Assembly (NCBI GenBank): GCA_023266715.1
Contig: JAHFPK010000064.1
Span: 1 to 11,118, forward strand
From: Hyphomicrobiales bacterium
GTDB taxonomy: Bacteria; Pseudomonadota; Alphaproteobacteria; Rhizobiales; Aestuariivirgaceae
Direction of reading: 5' to 3'
DNA: 11,118 bases
Part shown: in pieces, positions 1 through 6,193 of the stretch
Layout of the letters: each line of letters starts with the position of its first letter
How positions within the stretch are numbered: the first letter of the stretch is position 1
Made by a program: the position numbers and the translations under genes
The notes under the pieces: model-generated
Told to the model about the DNA's origin: nothing
What the model saw: only the letters and a program-made list of their open reading frames with translations
The model's database searches: none

Positions 1-1
1 T

Positions 2-655
2 GATGTGGCCCTTCTCATCGGGCTTGACGCTTCGGGTTATGATACGGATGCCGATGGCCACTATCTCTCCCGGCTTGCTCCCGGCATCAATGCGCGGAAA
101 GTGCGCGAGCTCGGCGGCACCGGCGGCAAGATCATGGTGTATCTGCGTTCCGATCACCCTAAAGCAAACAGCCATAACATGGCGATCATCAAACAGTGCA
201 TCGAGGATTTTGCCAGGGAAGACCTTCTGCTCGTCGTCGAGTTCCTGACCTATTCCGTGCCCGGCGAAGATGCGGCTGCCTACAAGGCCAAGTTTCCATC
301 CCTGATCGAAGGTGGCACAAAGCTTTGCCTCGATGCTGGTTCCAAAGTTTTGAAGCTTCCCTATCCGGGAACGGCGGAAGCCTGCTCGGCCATTACTGCC
401 ATGTGTGGCAAGGTTCCATGGTCGGTTCTCTCGGCCGGGGTTGATCATGAAACCTTCATTGGCCAGGTTGAGATTGCCATGACCTATGGCGCGTCCGGCG
501 TGATCGCGGGCCGCGCGCTTTGGAAGGATTGTGTTTCATTGAACCGGGCTGAGCAAAAATCCCTACTGACGAACAAGGCATTGCCAAGGCTCAAACAGAT
601 TCAAGCGATTCTGGAGCGCTTCCCGCAGAGCCTTCAACAGGGTGTCAAAAACTGA
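2..655 (+). CDS. Class I ketose-phosphate aldolase, LacD/YihT family (5' partial)
   Basis: This is the C-terminal two thirds or more of a class I (Schiff-base) aldolase of the LacD/YihT family. The reading frame runs off the left edge, and the GTG at position 5 is an internal valine codon, not a start. By comparison with remembered LacD and YihT sequences, roughly 80 to 100 N-terminal residues are missing. The probable Schiff-base lysine is the AAG at 353-355, in the context SKVLKLPYPG, which corresponds to LKVEVP in LacD and YKVEMP in YihT. Other family blocks are GLDASGYD, VYLRSD, PWSVLSAGVD and GVIAGRALW. Known members cleave tagatose 1,6-bisphosphate (LacD) or 6-deoxy-6-sulfofructose 1-phosphate (YihT) to dihydroxyacetone phosphate plus an aldehyde. 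The RSD and GVD blocks and the C-terminus look nearer to YihT, but the substrate cannot be assigned without the N-terminus. The next gene starts 2 bp downstream, so the two are probably one operon. Confidence 0.85.
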   Translation, partial: DVALLIGLDASGYDTDADGHYLSRLAPGINARKVRELGGTGGKIMVYLRSDHPKANSHNMAIIKQCIEDFAREDLLLVVEFLTYSVPGEDAAAYKAKFPSLIEGGTKLCLDAGSKVLKLPYPGTAEACSAITAMCGKVPWSVLSAGVDHETFIGQVEIAMTYGASGVIAGRALWKDCVSLNRAEQKSLLTNKALPRLKQIQAILERFPQSLQQGVKN

Positions 656-657
656 TC

Positions 658-1536
658 ATGGCGGAAGCGACCGCAATCGGCATCGACGTTGGCGGAACGA
701 ATATCCGCGCGGCCAGAGTTCTGAAAGACGGAAGCATTTCCGACTGGATGTCGCAACCGACGGCCAGCCAGCCAGAATTGGTGCTTGCGCAAATCGGGGA
801 GTTTGTTGGAGCGCTGAGAAATAAGAGCGTTGGGGCAATCGGTATCGGTTTGCCGGGACGCATAGATACCAAAGCTGCCAATGTGCTTTCCGGTGGGTTC
901 GTTGATCTCACCAACGTCCCTCTTGTCAGCGCCGTGCAAAAGTCATTTCAGGGTCCAGTAGTCATCGACAATGATGGCAACATGGCGCTGGTCGGCGAGC
1001 AGGCCGTAGGACGGGCCAAGGGCATTTCCAATGTCATGATGTTTACCATCGGCACGGGGATCGGCGGGGCCGTATTCAGCAATGGCAAAATTTTCCGGGG
1101 GCGTGCTACGGCGGGCCAACTCGGCCACTTGACTGTCGATGTGAATGGCGAGGCGTGCTTGTGTGGCAGACGGGGTTGCATAGAAACAACAAGTTCCGGC
1201 ACTGCTCTTGGACGGCACATTGCGACAGCCGGATTGAATCCGGGCACGACGATTGAAGAACTTCTCTGTAAATCATCCAAGGGTGATGCGCTTGCTTCAG
1301 GCGTGCTTGCCCTCTGGGTTAATCCCTTGCGCGCCGCTATCGACAGCGCGGTTGCAGCGTTTGACCCGGAACTCGTGCTGCTTGGCGGCGGTCTCGGCAT
1401 TGCGGCGCATCAGGCGCTGGCGAAGTTTCCAGCACTGGCAACATGGTATCAATGCCCGGTGGAACCGGCTGAACTTGGGGATCGTGCTGGCGTGATCGGG
1501 GCAGGACTAAGTGCTTTGGCAAAGCTCACGGCATGA
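658..1536 (+). CDS. ROK-family sugar kinase
   Basis: This is a 292-residue ROK kinase of normal length, without the N-terminal helix-turn-helix found in ROK repressors. It probably phosphorylates a hexose or ketose with ATP in the cytoplasm. Visible motifs are the phosphate-binding DVGGTN (residues 10-15), GIGLPGRID (62-70), the catalytic aspartate D106 in IDNDGN, and GTGIGG (132-137). The ROK zinc site is complete: H157, C167, C169 and C174 in CLCGRRGCIE. The sugar-contacting ExGH motif reads QLGH (154-157), with glutamine in place of the usual glutamate, so glucose should not be assumed as substrate. The ATG start lies 2 bp after the aldolase stop and no good Shine-Dalgarno is visible, so translation is probably coupled. 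The stop overlaps the next start in ATGA. Pairing with an aldolase suggests it makes the aldolase substrate or a precursor of it; that is inference. Confidence 0.9.
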   Translation: MAEATAIGIDVGGTNIRAARVLKDGSISDWMSQPTASQPELVLAQIGEFVGALRNKSVGAIGIGLPGRIDTKAANVLSGGFVDLTNVPLVSAVQKSFQGPVVIDNDGNMALVGEQAVGRAKGISNVMMFTIGTGIGGAVFSNGKIFRGRATAGQLGHLTVDVNGEACLCGRRGCIETTSSGTALGRHIATAGLNPGTTIEELLCKSSKGDALASGVLALWVNPLRAAIDSAVAAFDPELVLLGGGLGIAAHQALAKFPALATWYQCPVEPAELGDRAGVIGAGLSALAKLTA

Positions 1537-2063
1537 AACGGGCGGTTCTGGTCAATGGCATTCCGGCCTCGGGCAAAAGCACGGTAGCGCGCGCCATTTC
1601 GAATACCAAGGGCTGGTCCCTGCTCACACTCGACACCATCAAGGAAGCTTTCTTCGCCCATCTTGGAACTGGTGACCGGGACTATAACCGATTGCTGGGC
1701 AAGGCGAGCTATCAGGCGATCTTCGCGCTCATCGAGGACTTCCCGAATGATTCGACTGTGGTGGTTGACGCCTGGTTTGGTTTTCAGCCCGTTGAGGTTT
1801 TGCAGGGCCATATTGCCCATGCGGGAATTGAACAGATTGCCGAAGTCTGGTGCCATGCGCCGGGAGAGGTATTGGGCGAACGCTACCGTGCAAGGCTGGG
1901 CCAGCGCCATTCCGGACACTTAGGAGAATCCTATATTCCCGAACTCATTGAGCTGGCGAGCCGGGCGAAACCACTTGGAACCTATCACCTGTTCGATGTC
2001 GATACGACCCGCCCACTGGATAGTGCTGCTTTAATGAAGTGGCTCGACACTATCTTCACATGA
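1533..2063 (+). CDS. Small P-loop kinase (AAA/zeta-toxin-like or sugar-kinase-like)
   Basis: This is a 176-residue nucleotide-binding protein. A Walker A motif, GIPASGKST, lies at residues 9-17. D34 in TLDTIK sits where the catalytic acid is found in gluconate-kinase, zeta-toxin and chloramphenicol-phosphotransferase relatives. A hydrophobic strand ending in VVVDAWFG (about 76-83) probably forms the Walker B-like strand. An arginine-rich stretch at 117-125 (RYRARLGQR) resembles a lid. These features fit a phosphotransferase on a small molecule rather than an ATPase machine. The start overlaps the ROK kinase stop by 4 bp (ATGA), so this is the third gene of the aldolase operon and may act on the same sugar, for example in a second phosphorylation. 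No antitoxin gene lies next to it, which argues against a toxin. The last 33 bp overlap the convergent GatZ-like gene. The substrate is unknown. Confidence 0.8.
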   Translation: MKRAVLVNGIPASGKSTVARAISNTKGWSLLTLDTIKEAFFAHLGTGDRDYNRLLGKASYQAIFALIEDFPNDSTVVVDAWFGFQPVEVLQGHIAHAGIEQIAEVWCHAPGEVLGERYRARLGQRHSGHLGESYIPELIELASRAKPLGTYHLFDVDTTRPLDSAALMKWLDTIFT

Positions 2064-3293
2064 CCATCGACAGGCGGATGAATACTTGTTTACAACAGCG
2101 CCTACCCGCGCCTGAATGATTTCCTGGCTGAGCGACAAGGTGCGCCGTTCCGGCAAATTCGCAAATTGCGCGATGAGACCGATTTCACCTGAAGCGCCAT
2201 CAATGTTGGTGTGAAGAATTTTCAGTGCATCCTGAATCGCACTGTCAGGCCAATAGTAACGAATGCGATCACTGAGGCCGTATATCTTCAGCAAATCAGC
2301 GCGATTGTCGCTTGCGATGTAGCCTTGCCAGTATTTTGGATCAGCGTTCATGACATCAGCGATGACCGACATAATATTGGATTTTATCGCAATGGGCATG
2401 CGATCCTCGATACAGGCCATGGCAACAACGGCTTCGCGGTAGGCCGCTGTGAGTTCCGGTCCCACTTTAAGAATAGCGAAATGCGAAGCCACGAGATCGT
2501 GCAAGGCTTGAGGTGTTTGATAATCCGTCGAGTGAGCTTCGAACACTGCGTTAGGAATCTGTTGAATAGTTGAAGCAAGCTTGGCCGCTTTCGCATTGTC
2601 GAAGGCAAATATCTGGCTGTTGCCGAAGTCCACACCGGGCTGCACCACAATGCCGATCACGCACGCAAGGGCTGCTTCCAGTCCGCGCTTTGCAAATGCG
2701 GCTTGATGCAGTTCATAGGTTCGTAAGGCTGCTTCTGGCTTGGTTACGGCGAGACCTTCAAGAATTTTCGTTTCACCGCCGGGAATAGGAACTTCCGTGC
2801 CAATTATATAAAGCAGTTCAGCGCTGCCAGAATATTTCTCTGCGACAGAGCAAAGCTCTGCTGCGCGCGCGGCCATTTCTGTTTCAACAAGACCCTGATC
2901 GTCGGCACAGGCCATGCTGGCGTCGAGATGTATCTTGGTGAAACCGGCATCGACATAACAGCGCACGAGATCACGAGCCTTTGCCATGGCTTGTGACGCT
3001 GAAAGGCTTTTCCATGGATTAGGGCCAAGATGATCACCGCCGAGAATGATGCGGCTGGTAACAACATCGGCCTCGCGGGCCAGTGCAAAGACAAATTCAC
3101 GGAAATCGACGGGCTTCATGCCGGTGTAGCCGCCGTCCTGATTGACCTGATTGCAGGTGGCTTCAATCAGGATTGGCTTGTCATTGTCGCGGTAGCAACG
3201 GAAAATCGCACGCAGGGTTTCGGGATGGGCGGTGCAATAGGACGGGATGCCCGCATGGCGCCCAGCCCGGCTGGCTGCAATGATCTGTTTCAT
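2031..3293 (-). CDS. GatZ/KbaZ-family protein (PF08013), probable D-tagatose 6-phosphate 4-epimerase
   Basis: This is a 420-residue TIM-barrel protein of the GatZ/KbaZ family. Strongly conserved blocks are AHPETLRA near the N-terminus, NQVNQDGGYTGM (48-59), GGDHLGPNPW (85-94), IHLDASMACADD (121-132), GTEVPIPGGE (165-174), VVQPGVDFGN, EAHSTDYQT and RIRYYWP. In enteric bacteria GatZ supports the class II aldolase GatY, but no GatY/KbaY gene is present here. In Agrobacterium tumefaciens a PF08013 member was shown to epimerise D-tagatose 6-phosphate at C-4 to fructose 6-phosphate, next to a PfkB-type tagatose kinase. The same pairing is seen here, so that role is preferred. The ATG overlaps the kinase stop by 4 bp (ATGA). 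A perfect 14-bp palindrome sits just before the start and no clear ribosome binding site is seen, so coupling is likely. The tail from residue 409 (RWSCEDSVEPLH) extends beyond the family's usual end and overlaps the convergent P-loop kinase gene. Confidence 0.88.
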   Translation of the reverse strand: MKQIIAASRAGRHAGIPSYCTAHPETLRAIFRCYRDNDKPILIEATCNQVNQDGGYTGMKPVDFREFVFALAREADVVTSRIILGGDHLGPNPWKSLSASQAMAKARDLVRCYVDAGFTKIHLDASMACADDQGLVETEMAARAAELCSVAEKYSGSAELLYIIGTEVPIPGGETKILEGLAVTKPEAALRTYELHQAAFAKRGLEAALACVIGIVVQPGVDFGNSQIFAFDNAKAAKLASTIQQIPNAVFEAHSTDYQTPQALHDLVASHFAILKVGPELTAAYREAVVAMACIEDRMPIAIKSNIMSVIADVMNADPKYWQGYIASDNRADLLKIYGLSDRIRYYWPDSAIQDALKILHTNIDGASGEIGLIAQFANLPERRTLSLSQEIIQARVGAVVNKYSSACRWSCEDSVEPLH

Positions 3294-4249
3294 GTCTGAC
3301 GCGTCAGAAATTTTTCAATTTGGGGGAGTGTGCTGTTGCCTTCCATCGGCCCCACTTTGGTCACAGCCATCGCGCCTGCCGCATTGGCGTATTGCAAAGC
3401 CTTCTGAAATGAAAACTGGCCCGATGAAATCAAGGTGACGAAGGTTGCGCAAAAGCAATCGCCAGCACCAGTTGGATCAATGACATCGACCTTGTGAGCA
3501 GGAAAATTGTAAGCCTCACCGTTTCGATGAAACCCGGAAGAACCCTTGTCGCCCTTTTTCAGCACGACATAACTTGCGCCCTTGGCAAATAATTTGGGAG
3601 CGTAACTTTCAAGATTTTCTCCGGGGAACAGCACGGCAGCATCCTCTTCACTCGGCAGGAAATAGGTACAGATGGCCATGAGATCATGCACCGTTGTGAA
3701 GTAGTTGGGATCGCTGATTAGTTCCTTTCGGATATTCGGGTCGAAGGAAATCGCAACGCCTCTGCTGTGCAACGCCTTGCAAACTCGCAACACTTTTTCG
3801 CGCATTGCGGCGCTTGCGAGAACCGAGCCGGACACATGCATGATGCCGGTTCCAAAGTTCGCGAGTTTTTCAATCGTCGTGTGATCGACCACAAATTGAG
3901 ACGCTGCCGAATGGACGATGTTGTAAACGAAATCGCGACTGCCATCGGCATTGTAACTTACAAAGGCGCTGCCCGTGGGCACACCCAAAACCTGGGAGAC
4001 AAGGCTGGTGTCAACACCATCCGCCCTGAGCCGCTCCAGGATGACCTGGCCAAAGGCGTCATCCCCCACGGCTCCAGCAAAGATGCAGCGGCCACCGCAA
4101 CGGGCTGCCTGATCGATGAAAATGCCCGGGGCGCCGCTCGCATAGGGGCCGCTATAGGTGCCTACACGGCGATTGTGGCCGTCCTTGTCGCTGCAGACAA
4201 ATTCGACGAGGAGCTCGCCGATCGACGCAATTCCGTTGCTGGCGGGCAT
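3290..4249 (-). CDS. PfkB-family carbohydrate kinase, probable D-tagatose kinase
   Basis: This is a 319-residue ribokinase-fold kinase, full length for the family. The N-terminal block IASIGELLVEF, the substrate-side glycine motif SGAPGIFIDQAARCGG (38-53), and the C-terminal anion-hole motif DPTGAGD (258-264) with catalytic base D264 are all present. FDPNIRKEL (about 193-202) is the typical PfkB strand before the ATP site. It should transfer phosphate from ATP to a ketose in the cytoplasm. The direct 4-bp overlap with a PF08013 gene is the arrangement described for the D-tagatose kinase and tagatose 6-phosphate epimerase of Agrobacterium, so tagatose is the preferred substrate. Fructose or another ketohexose remains possible. 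It is the first gene of its transcript and is transcribed divergently from the LacI-type regulator. The ATG is chosen because it places IASIGE at the usual distance; the ribosome binding site is poor. Confidence 0.85.
   Translation of the reverse strand: MPASNGIASIGELLVEFVCSDKDGHNRRVGTYSGPYASGAPGIFIDQAARCGGRCIFAGAVGDDAFGQVILERLRADGVDTSLVSQVLGVPTGSAFVSYNADGSRDFVYNIVHSAASQFVVDHTTIEKLANFGTGIMHVSGSVLASAAMREKVLRVCKALHSRGVAISFDPNIRKELISDPNYFTTVHDLMAICTYFLPSEEDAAVLFPGENLESYAPKLFAKGASYVVLKKGDKGSSGFHRNGEAYNFPAHKVDVIDPTGAGDCFCATFVTLISSGQFSFQKALQYANAAGAMAVTKVGPMEGNSTLPQIEKFLTRQT
3295..3308. repeat. Perfect 14-bp palindrome at the start of the GatZ-like gene
   Basis: TCTGACGCGTCAGA is a perfect palindrome ending one base before the ATG of the GatZ-like gene, inside the last codons of the PfkB kinase. 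In the mRNA it could fold as a 5-bp stem with a CGCG loop directly before the AUG, in the place where a Shine-Dalgarno would be expected. It also carries TGACG and CGTCA, which resemble the half-sites of the putative LacI operators but without their 2-bp spacing. It could be a translational-coupling hairpin, an intragenic repressor site, or chance. Confidence 0.45.
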
Positions 4250-4267
4250 TGCCCTATTATCCCCAAA

Positions 4268-4291
4268 TTCTCACAGATTTCGACTGTGGAA
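4268..4291 (-). repeat. Imperfect inverted repeat in the kinase leader
   Basis: On the plus strand TTC-T-CACAG at 4268-4276 is mirrored by CTGTG-GAA at 4284-4291, with a 7-base centre and one unpaired T. It lies about 20 to 40 bases upstream of the PfkB kinase ATG, so it may form a small hairpin in the 5' leader or serve as a protein-binding site. There is no T-tract, so it is not a terminator. Confidence 0.3.
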
Positions 4292-4305
4292 TAATTACAA
4301 ATTGG

Positions 4306-4333
4306 CGTCAATTGCAATCTTTACGCTCGTCAA
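4306..4333 (-). promoter_or_regulatory. Putative LacI-family operator, copy A
   Basis: This 28-bp block matches 8375-8402 at 23 of 28 positions, in the same orientation relative to the downstream minus-strand gene. Its core, TTTACGCTCGTCAA (4320-4333), is an imperfect palindrome with half-sites TTTACG and CGTCAA, the size and symmetry typical of LacI-family operators. It lies 57 to 84 bp upstream of the PfkB kinase start and also inside the likely LacI-gene promoter. Together with GTAAAG at 4350-4355, the sequence CTTTAC at 4319-4324 forms the outer arms of a larger interrupted palindrome. Binding by the adjacent LacI protein is inferred. Confidence 0.6.
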
Positions 4334-4403
4334 TTTTTATTGACGCATTGTAAAGTTAGTGACACGTTGCTAAACAGGATGTGAGTGTTGGGAACGGTCC
4401 TCA

Positions 4404-5444
4404 GTGCGAACCAAGAAAATCGGAACGATGGAGGAATTTGCGCTAGCCGTTGGCCTGTCGCGGCCGACGGTATCCAAGTTTTTCCATGACCCCACCTCGG
4501 TTCGGGCCAAGACCCGCACCAAGATAGAAGCCACCCTTAAGCAAACGGGCTTCCGCCCCAACATCTTTGCAGTGAACCTCAACCGGCGCCGGACCAAAAT
4601 CATCGGTCTGATCGTGCCTGATCCTACTGATCCATTTTACATGACGCTGGCGCGGCGTATCGAAACGGAAGCCACCGATGCAGGCTATCTGGCCCTGGTG
4701 CTGAGTTCCAACGGCAGACCGGAAGTTGAATCCCGCGCCATTGAAACCATCACGGCCCTCAATGTTGCGGGCGCCATCATCGCGCCACTTGGCGAAAAAT
4801 CGCAGCGCGCCAAGCTGAAATCCCTCGGCAAGGAAATGCCTCTGGTGTACATTGATGCGCCCCTTGATGATGAAGGGCCCTTTGTGGGCACCAACAACTA
4901 TCAGAGCATTCCACTGATCACCGAATATCTTTGCCGCTCCGGCGACCAGCCCACCTATTTCGACACGCCCATCGTCAACAGCAATGCAATTGACCGGCGC
5001 AAGGCCTATGTTGCGACGATGGAGCGGCTGAATTTTGAACCGCGCTTCGCCAATCTTCCGCCCACCAATGAATGGGACTTTGAAAAAGTCTCCTTCGATG
5101 AGGCGTCGCGCATTTTGAGGGATGGCGGCTTTCCCACGAAGACGCTGCTTTGCGCCAATGACCGGGTGGCCTTCGGGGTTCTGGCAGCCATGTATCAGGC
5201 GGGACTCAAGGTGGGTTTTGCTCCCCATTGCCACTACCGCGTAGCAGGCCACGACAACCAGCGCCTGAGCGCCTTCACCTGCCCGCCGCTGACGACGGTT
5301 TCACAGGATAGCGACGAGATGGGAAGGGTTGCGCTCGACCTGCTGTTTTCCAAAATTGATCACGACGAAACCGAGCAAGGCAGCAATCTCGGCAAGGACC
5401 GCATTCTGCTCAACGCCGAACTGGTGCTGCGCAAGTCGGCCTAA
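4404..5444 (+). CDS. LacI-family transcriptional regulator
   Basis: This is a 346-residue regulator of standard LacI length. The N-terminal helix-turn-helix spans about residues 8-27 (MEEFALAVGLSRPTVSKFF), followed by the hinge around 51-63 (RPNIFAVNLNRRRT), with the leucine that normally enters the minor groove. IIGLIVPDPTDPF then opens the periplasmic-binding-protein-like sensor domain, which continues to the C-terminus. The usual effector-contact context LCANDRVAFGVL (about 249-260) is present. GTG at 4404 is the first usable start after an in-frame stop at 4371 and gives the normal spacing before the helix-turn-helix. An internal ATG at 4428 would cut into the first helix. The gene is divergent from the tagatose kinase operon and convergent with the ABC importer, and the two putative operators found here are in front of exactly those operons. 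The inducer is probably tagatose or a related intermediate; that is inference. Confidence 0.9.
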   Translation: MRTKKIGTMEEFALAVGLSRPTVSKFFHDPTSVRAKTRTKIEATLKQTGFRPNIFAVNLNRRRTKIIGLIVPDPTDPFYMTLARRIETEATDAGYLALVLSSNGRPEVESRAIETITALNVAGAIIAPLGEKSQRAKLKSLGKEMPLVYIDAPLDDEGPFVGTNNYQSIPLITEYLCRSGDQPTYFDTPIVNSNAIDRRKAYVATMERLNFEPRFANLPPTNEWDFEKVSFDEASRILRDGGFPTKTLLCANDRVAFGVLAAMYQAGLKVGFAPHCHYRVAGHDNQRLSAFTCPPLTTVSQDSDEMGRVALDLLFSKIDHDETEQGSNLGKDRILLNAELVLRKSA

Positions 5445-5446
5445 AA

Positions 5447-6193
5447 CTATTTGCCGACCATCATGCGGACGATCTCGTCGCCGGTGGTTTCCCTCGGCTT
5501 GCGCTCGCCGGCATTCTCGCCACGGCGGAATACGACGATGCGGTCAGCCACCTCGAAAATGTCACCCAGATTGTGCGAGATGAAAATAATGCCCTTGCCT
5601 TCGGCCTTCAGTGACTGAATGAGTGAGATCACCTTGCGCTGTTCGGGAACACCCAAGGCCGCGGTCGGCTCATCCATGATCACGAGACGGGCATTCCAAT
5701 ACATAGCGCGGCCGATGGCCACGGCCTGACGCTGGCCTCCGGAGAAAGCCGCCGCCGGAGCGTCGAGGCGCTCTACGTGAAAATCCAGTCGACGCATGGT
5801 TTCCTGCGCCACATCCGCCATCTTTTGGCGGTCGATTACCGGAAGGAAACCGAAGAGTTTCTTCATCGGTTCGCGGCCGAGGAAAATGTTGGCGCCGATC
5901 GAGAGATTGTCGGCGAGAGCCAAATCCTGATAAATCGTCTCGATGCCGTTGTCGCGCGCCTCCTGCGGCGTGGCGAAAGCTATACGCTTGCCATCAAGCA
6001 GGATATCGCCATCTTCATATCCGAAGACGCCGGAGATGGCCTTGATGACTGTCGACTTGCCGGCACCATTGTCGCCGGCCAGTGCCACCACTTCGCCGGG
6101 ATGGATGTCGAAGGACACCTTGTTGAGAGCCTGAACGCCACCGAAATGCTTCGAGACGTTGCGCACGGTTAGAATGGGGGCCTGCTCACTCAA
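5447..6193 (-). CDS. Sugar ABC importer ATP-binding subunit (single-domain, Frc-type)
   Basis: This is a 248-residue ATPase that would energise uptake through the permease encoded just upstream. Motifs are complete: Walker A GDNGAGKST (40-48), Q-loop IYQD (87-90), signature FSGGQ (150-154), Walker B LVIMDEP (170-176) and H-loop H207. It has one nucleotide-binding domain, like FrcA of rhizobia, not the fused double domain of RbsA or XylG, so it should act as a homodimer. The start is TTG at 6193: it follows GGGAGGG (6201-6207) by 7 bases and overlaps the permease stop by 8 bp. A longer frame reaches back to 6325 but its extra residues are a shadow of the permease. The gene ends 2 bp from the convergent LacI gene, leaving no room for a terminator between them. 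Confidence 0.9.
   Translation of the reverse strand: MSEQAPILTVRNVSKHFGGVQALNKVSFDIHPGEVVALAGDNGAGKSTVIKAISGVFGYEDGDILLDGKRIAFATPQEARDNGIETIYQDLALADNLSIGANIFLGREPMKKLFGFLPVIDRQKMADVAQETMRRLDFHVERLDAPAAAFSGGQRQAVAIGRAMYWNARLVIMDEPTAALGVPEQRKVISLIQSLKAEGKGIIFISHNLGDIFEVADRIVVFRRGENAGERKPRETTGDEIVRMMVGK

Larger units (their letters stand above)
4250..4403. promoter_or_regulatory. Divergent promoter region between tagatose kinase and LacI genes
   Basis: This AT-rich 154-bp gap separates two divergently transcribed genes and must hold both promoters. For the LacI gene on the plus strand, a candidate promoter is TTGCAA (4312-4317), a 17-bp spacer and TTTTAT (4335-4340). The putative operator core 4320-4333 lies inside that spacer, as expected for autorepression. 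TTGCAA reads the same on the other strand, where TATTCC lies 18 bp away toward the kinase gene; TTGACG (4306-4311, minus strand) is an alternative -35 hexamer. A second half-site, TTGACG, occurs at 4340-4345. Promoter calls by eye are weak; the regulatory role of the gap as a whole is firm. Confidence 0.7.

Noticed and set aside
1533..2063. Zeta-type toxin of a toxin-antitoxin pair
   Set aside because: No antitoxin-like gene adjoins it, and it is coupled by ATGA overlap to a metabolic kinase and aldolase.
2031..3293. GatZ-like protein as helper subunit of a tagatose-bisphosphate aldolase
   Set aside because: GatZ works with class II GatY, which is absent here. The aldolase at the left edge is class I LacD/YihT type and does not need a GatZ partner.
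4443..5252. 269-residue minus-strand open frame inside the LacI gene
   Set aside because: It is antisense to a clear LacI-family gene, with no recognisable domain and no ribosome binding site context.
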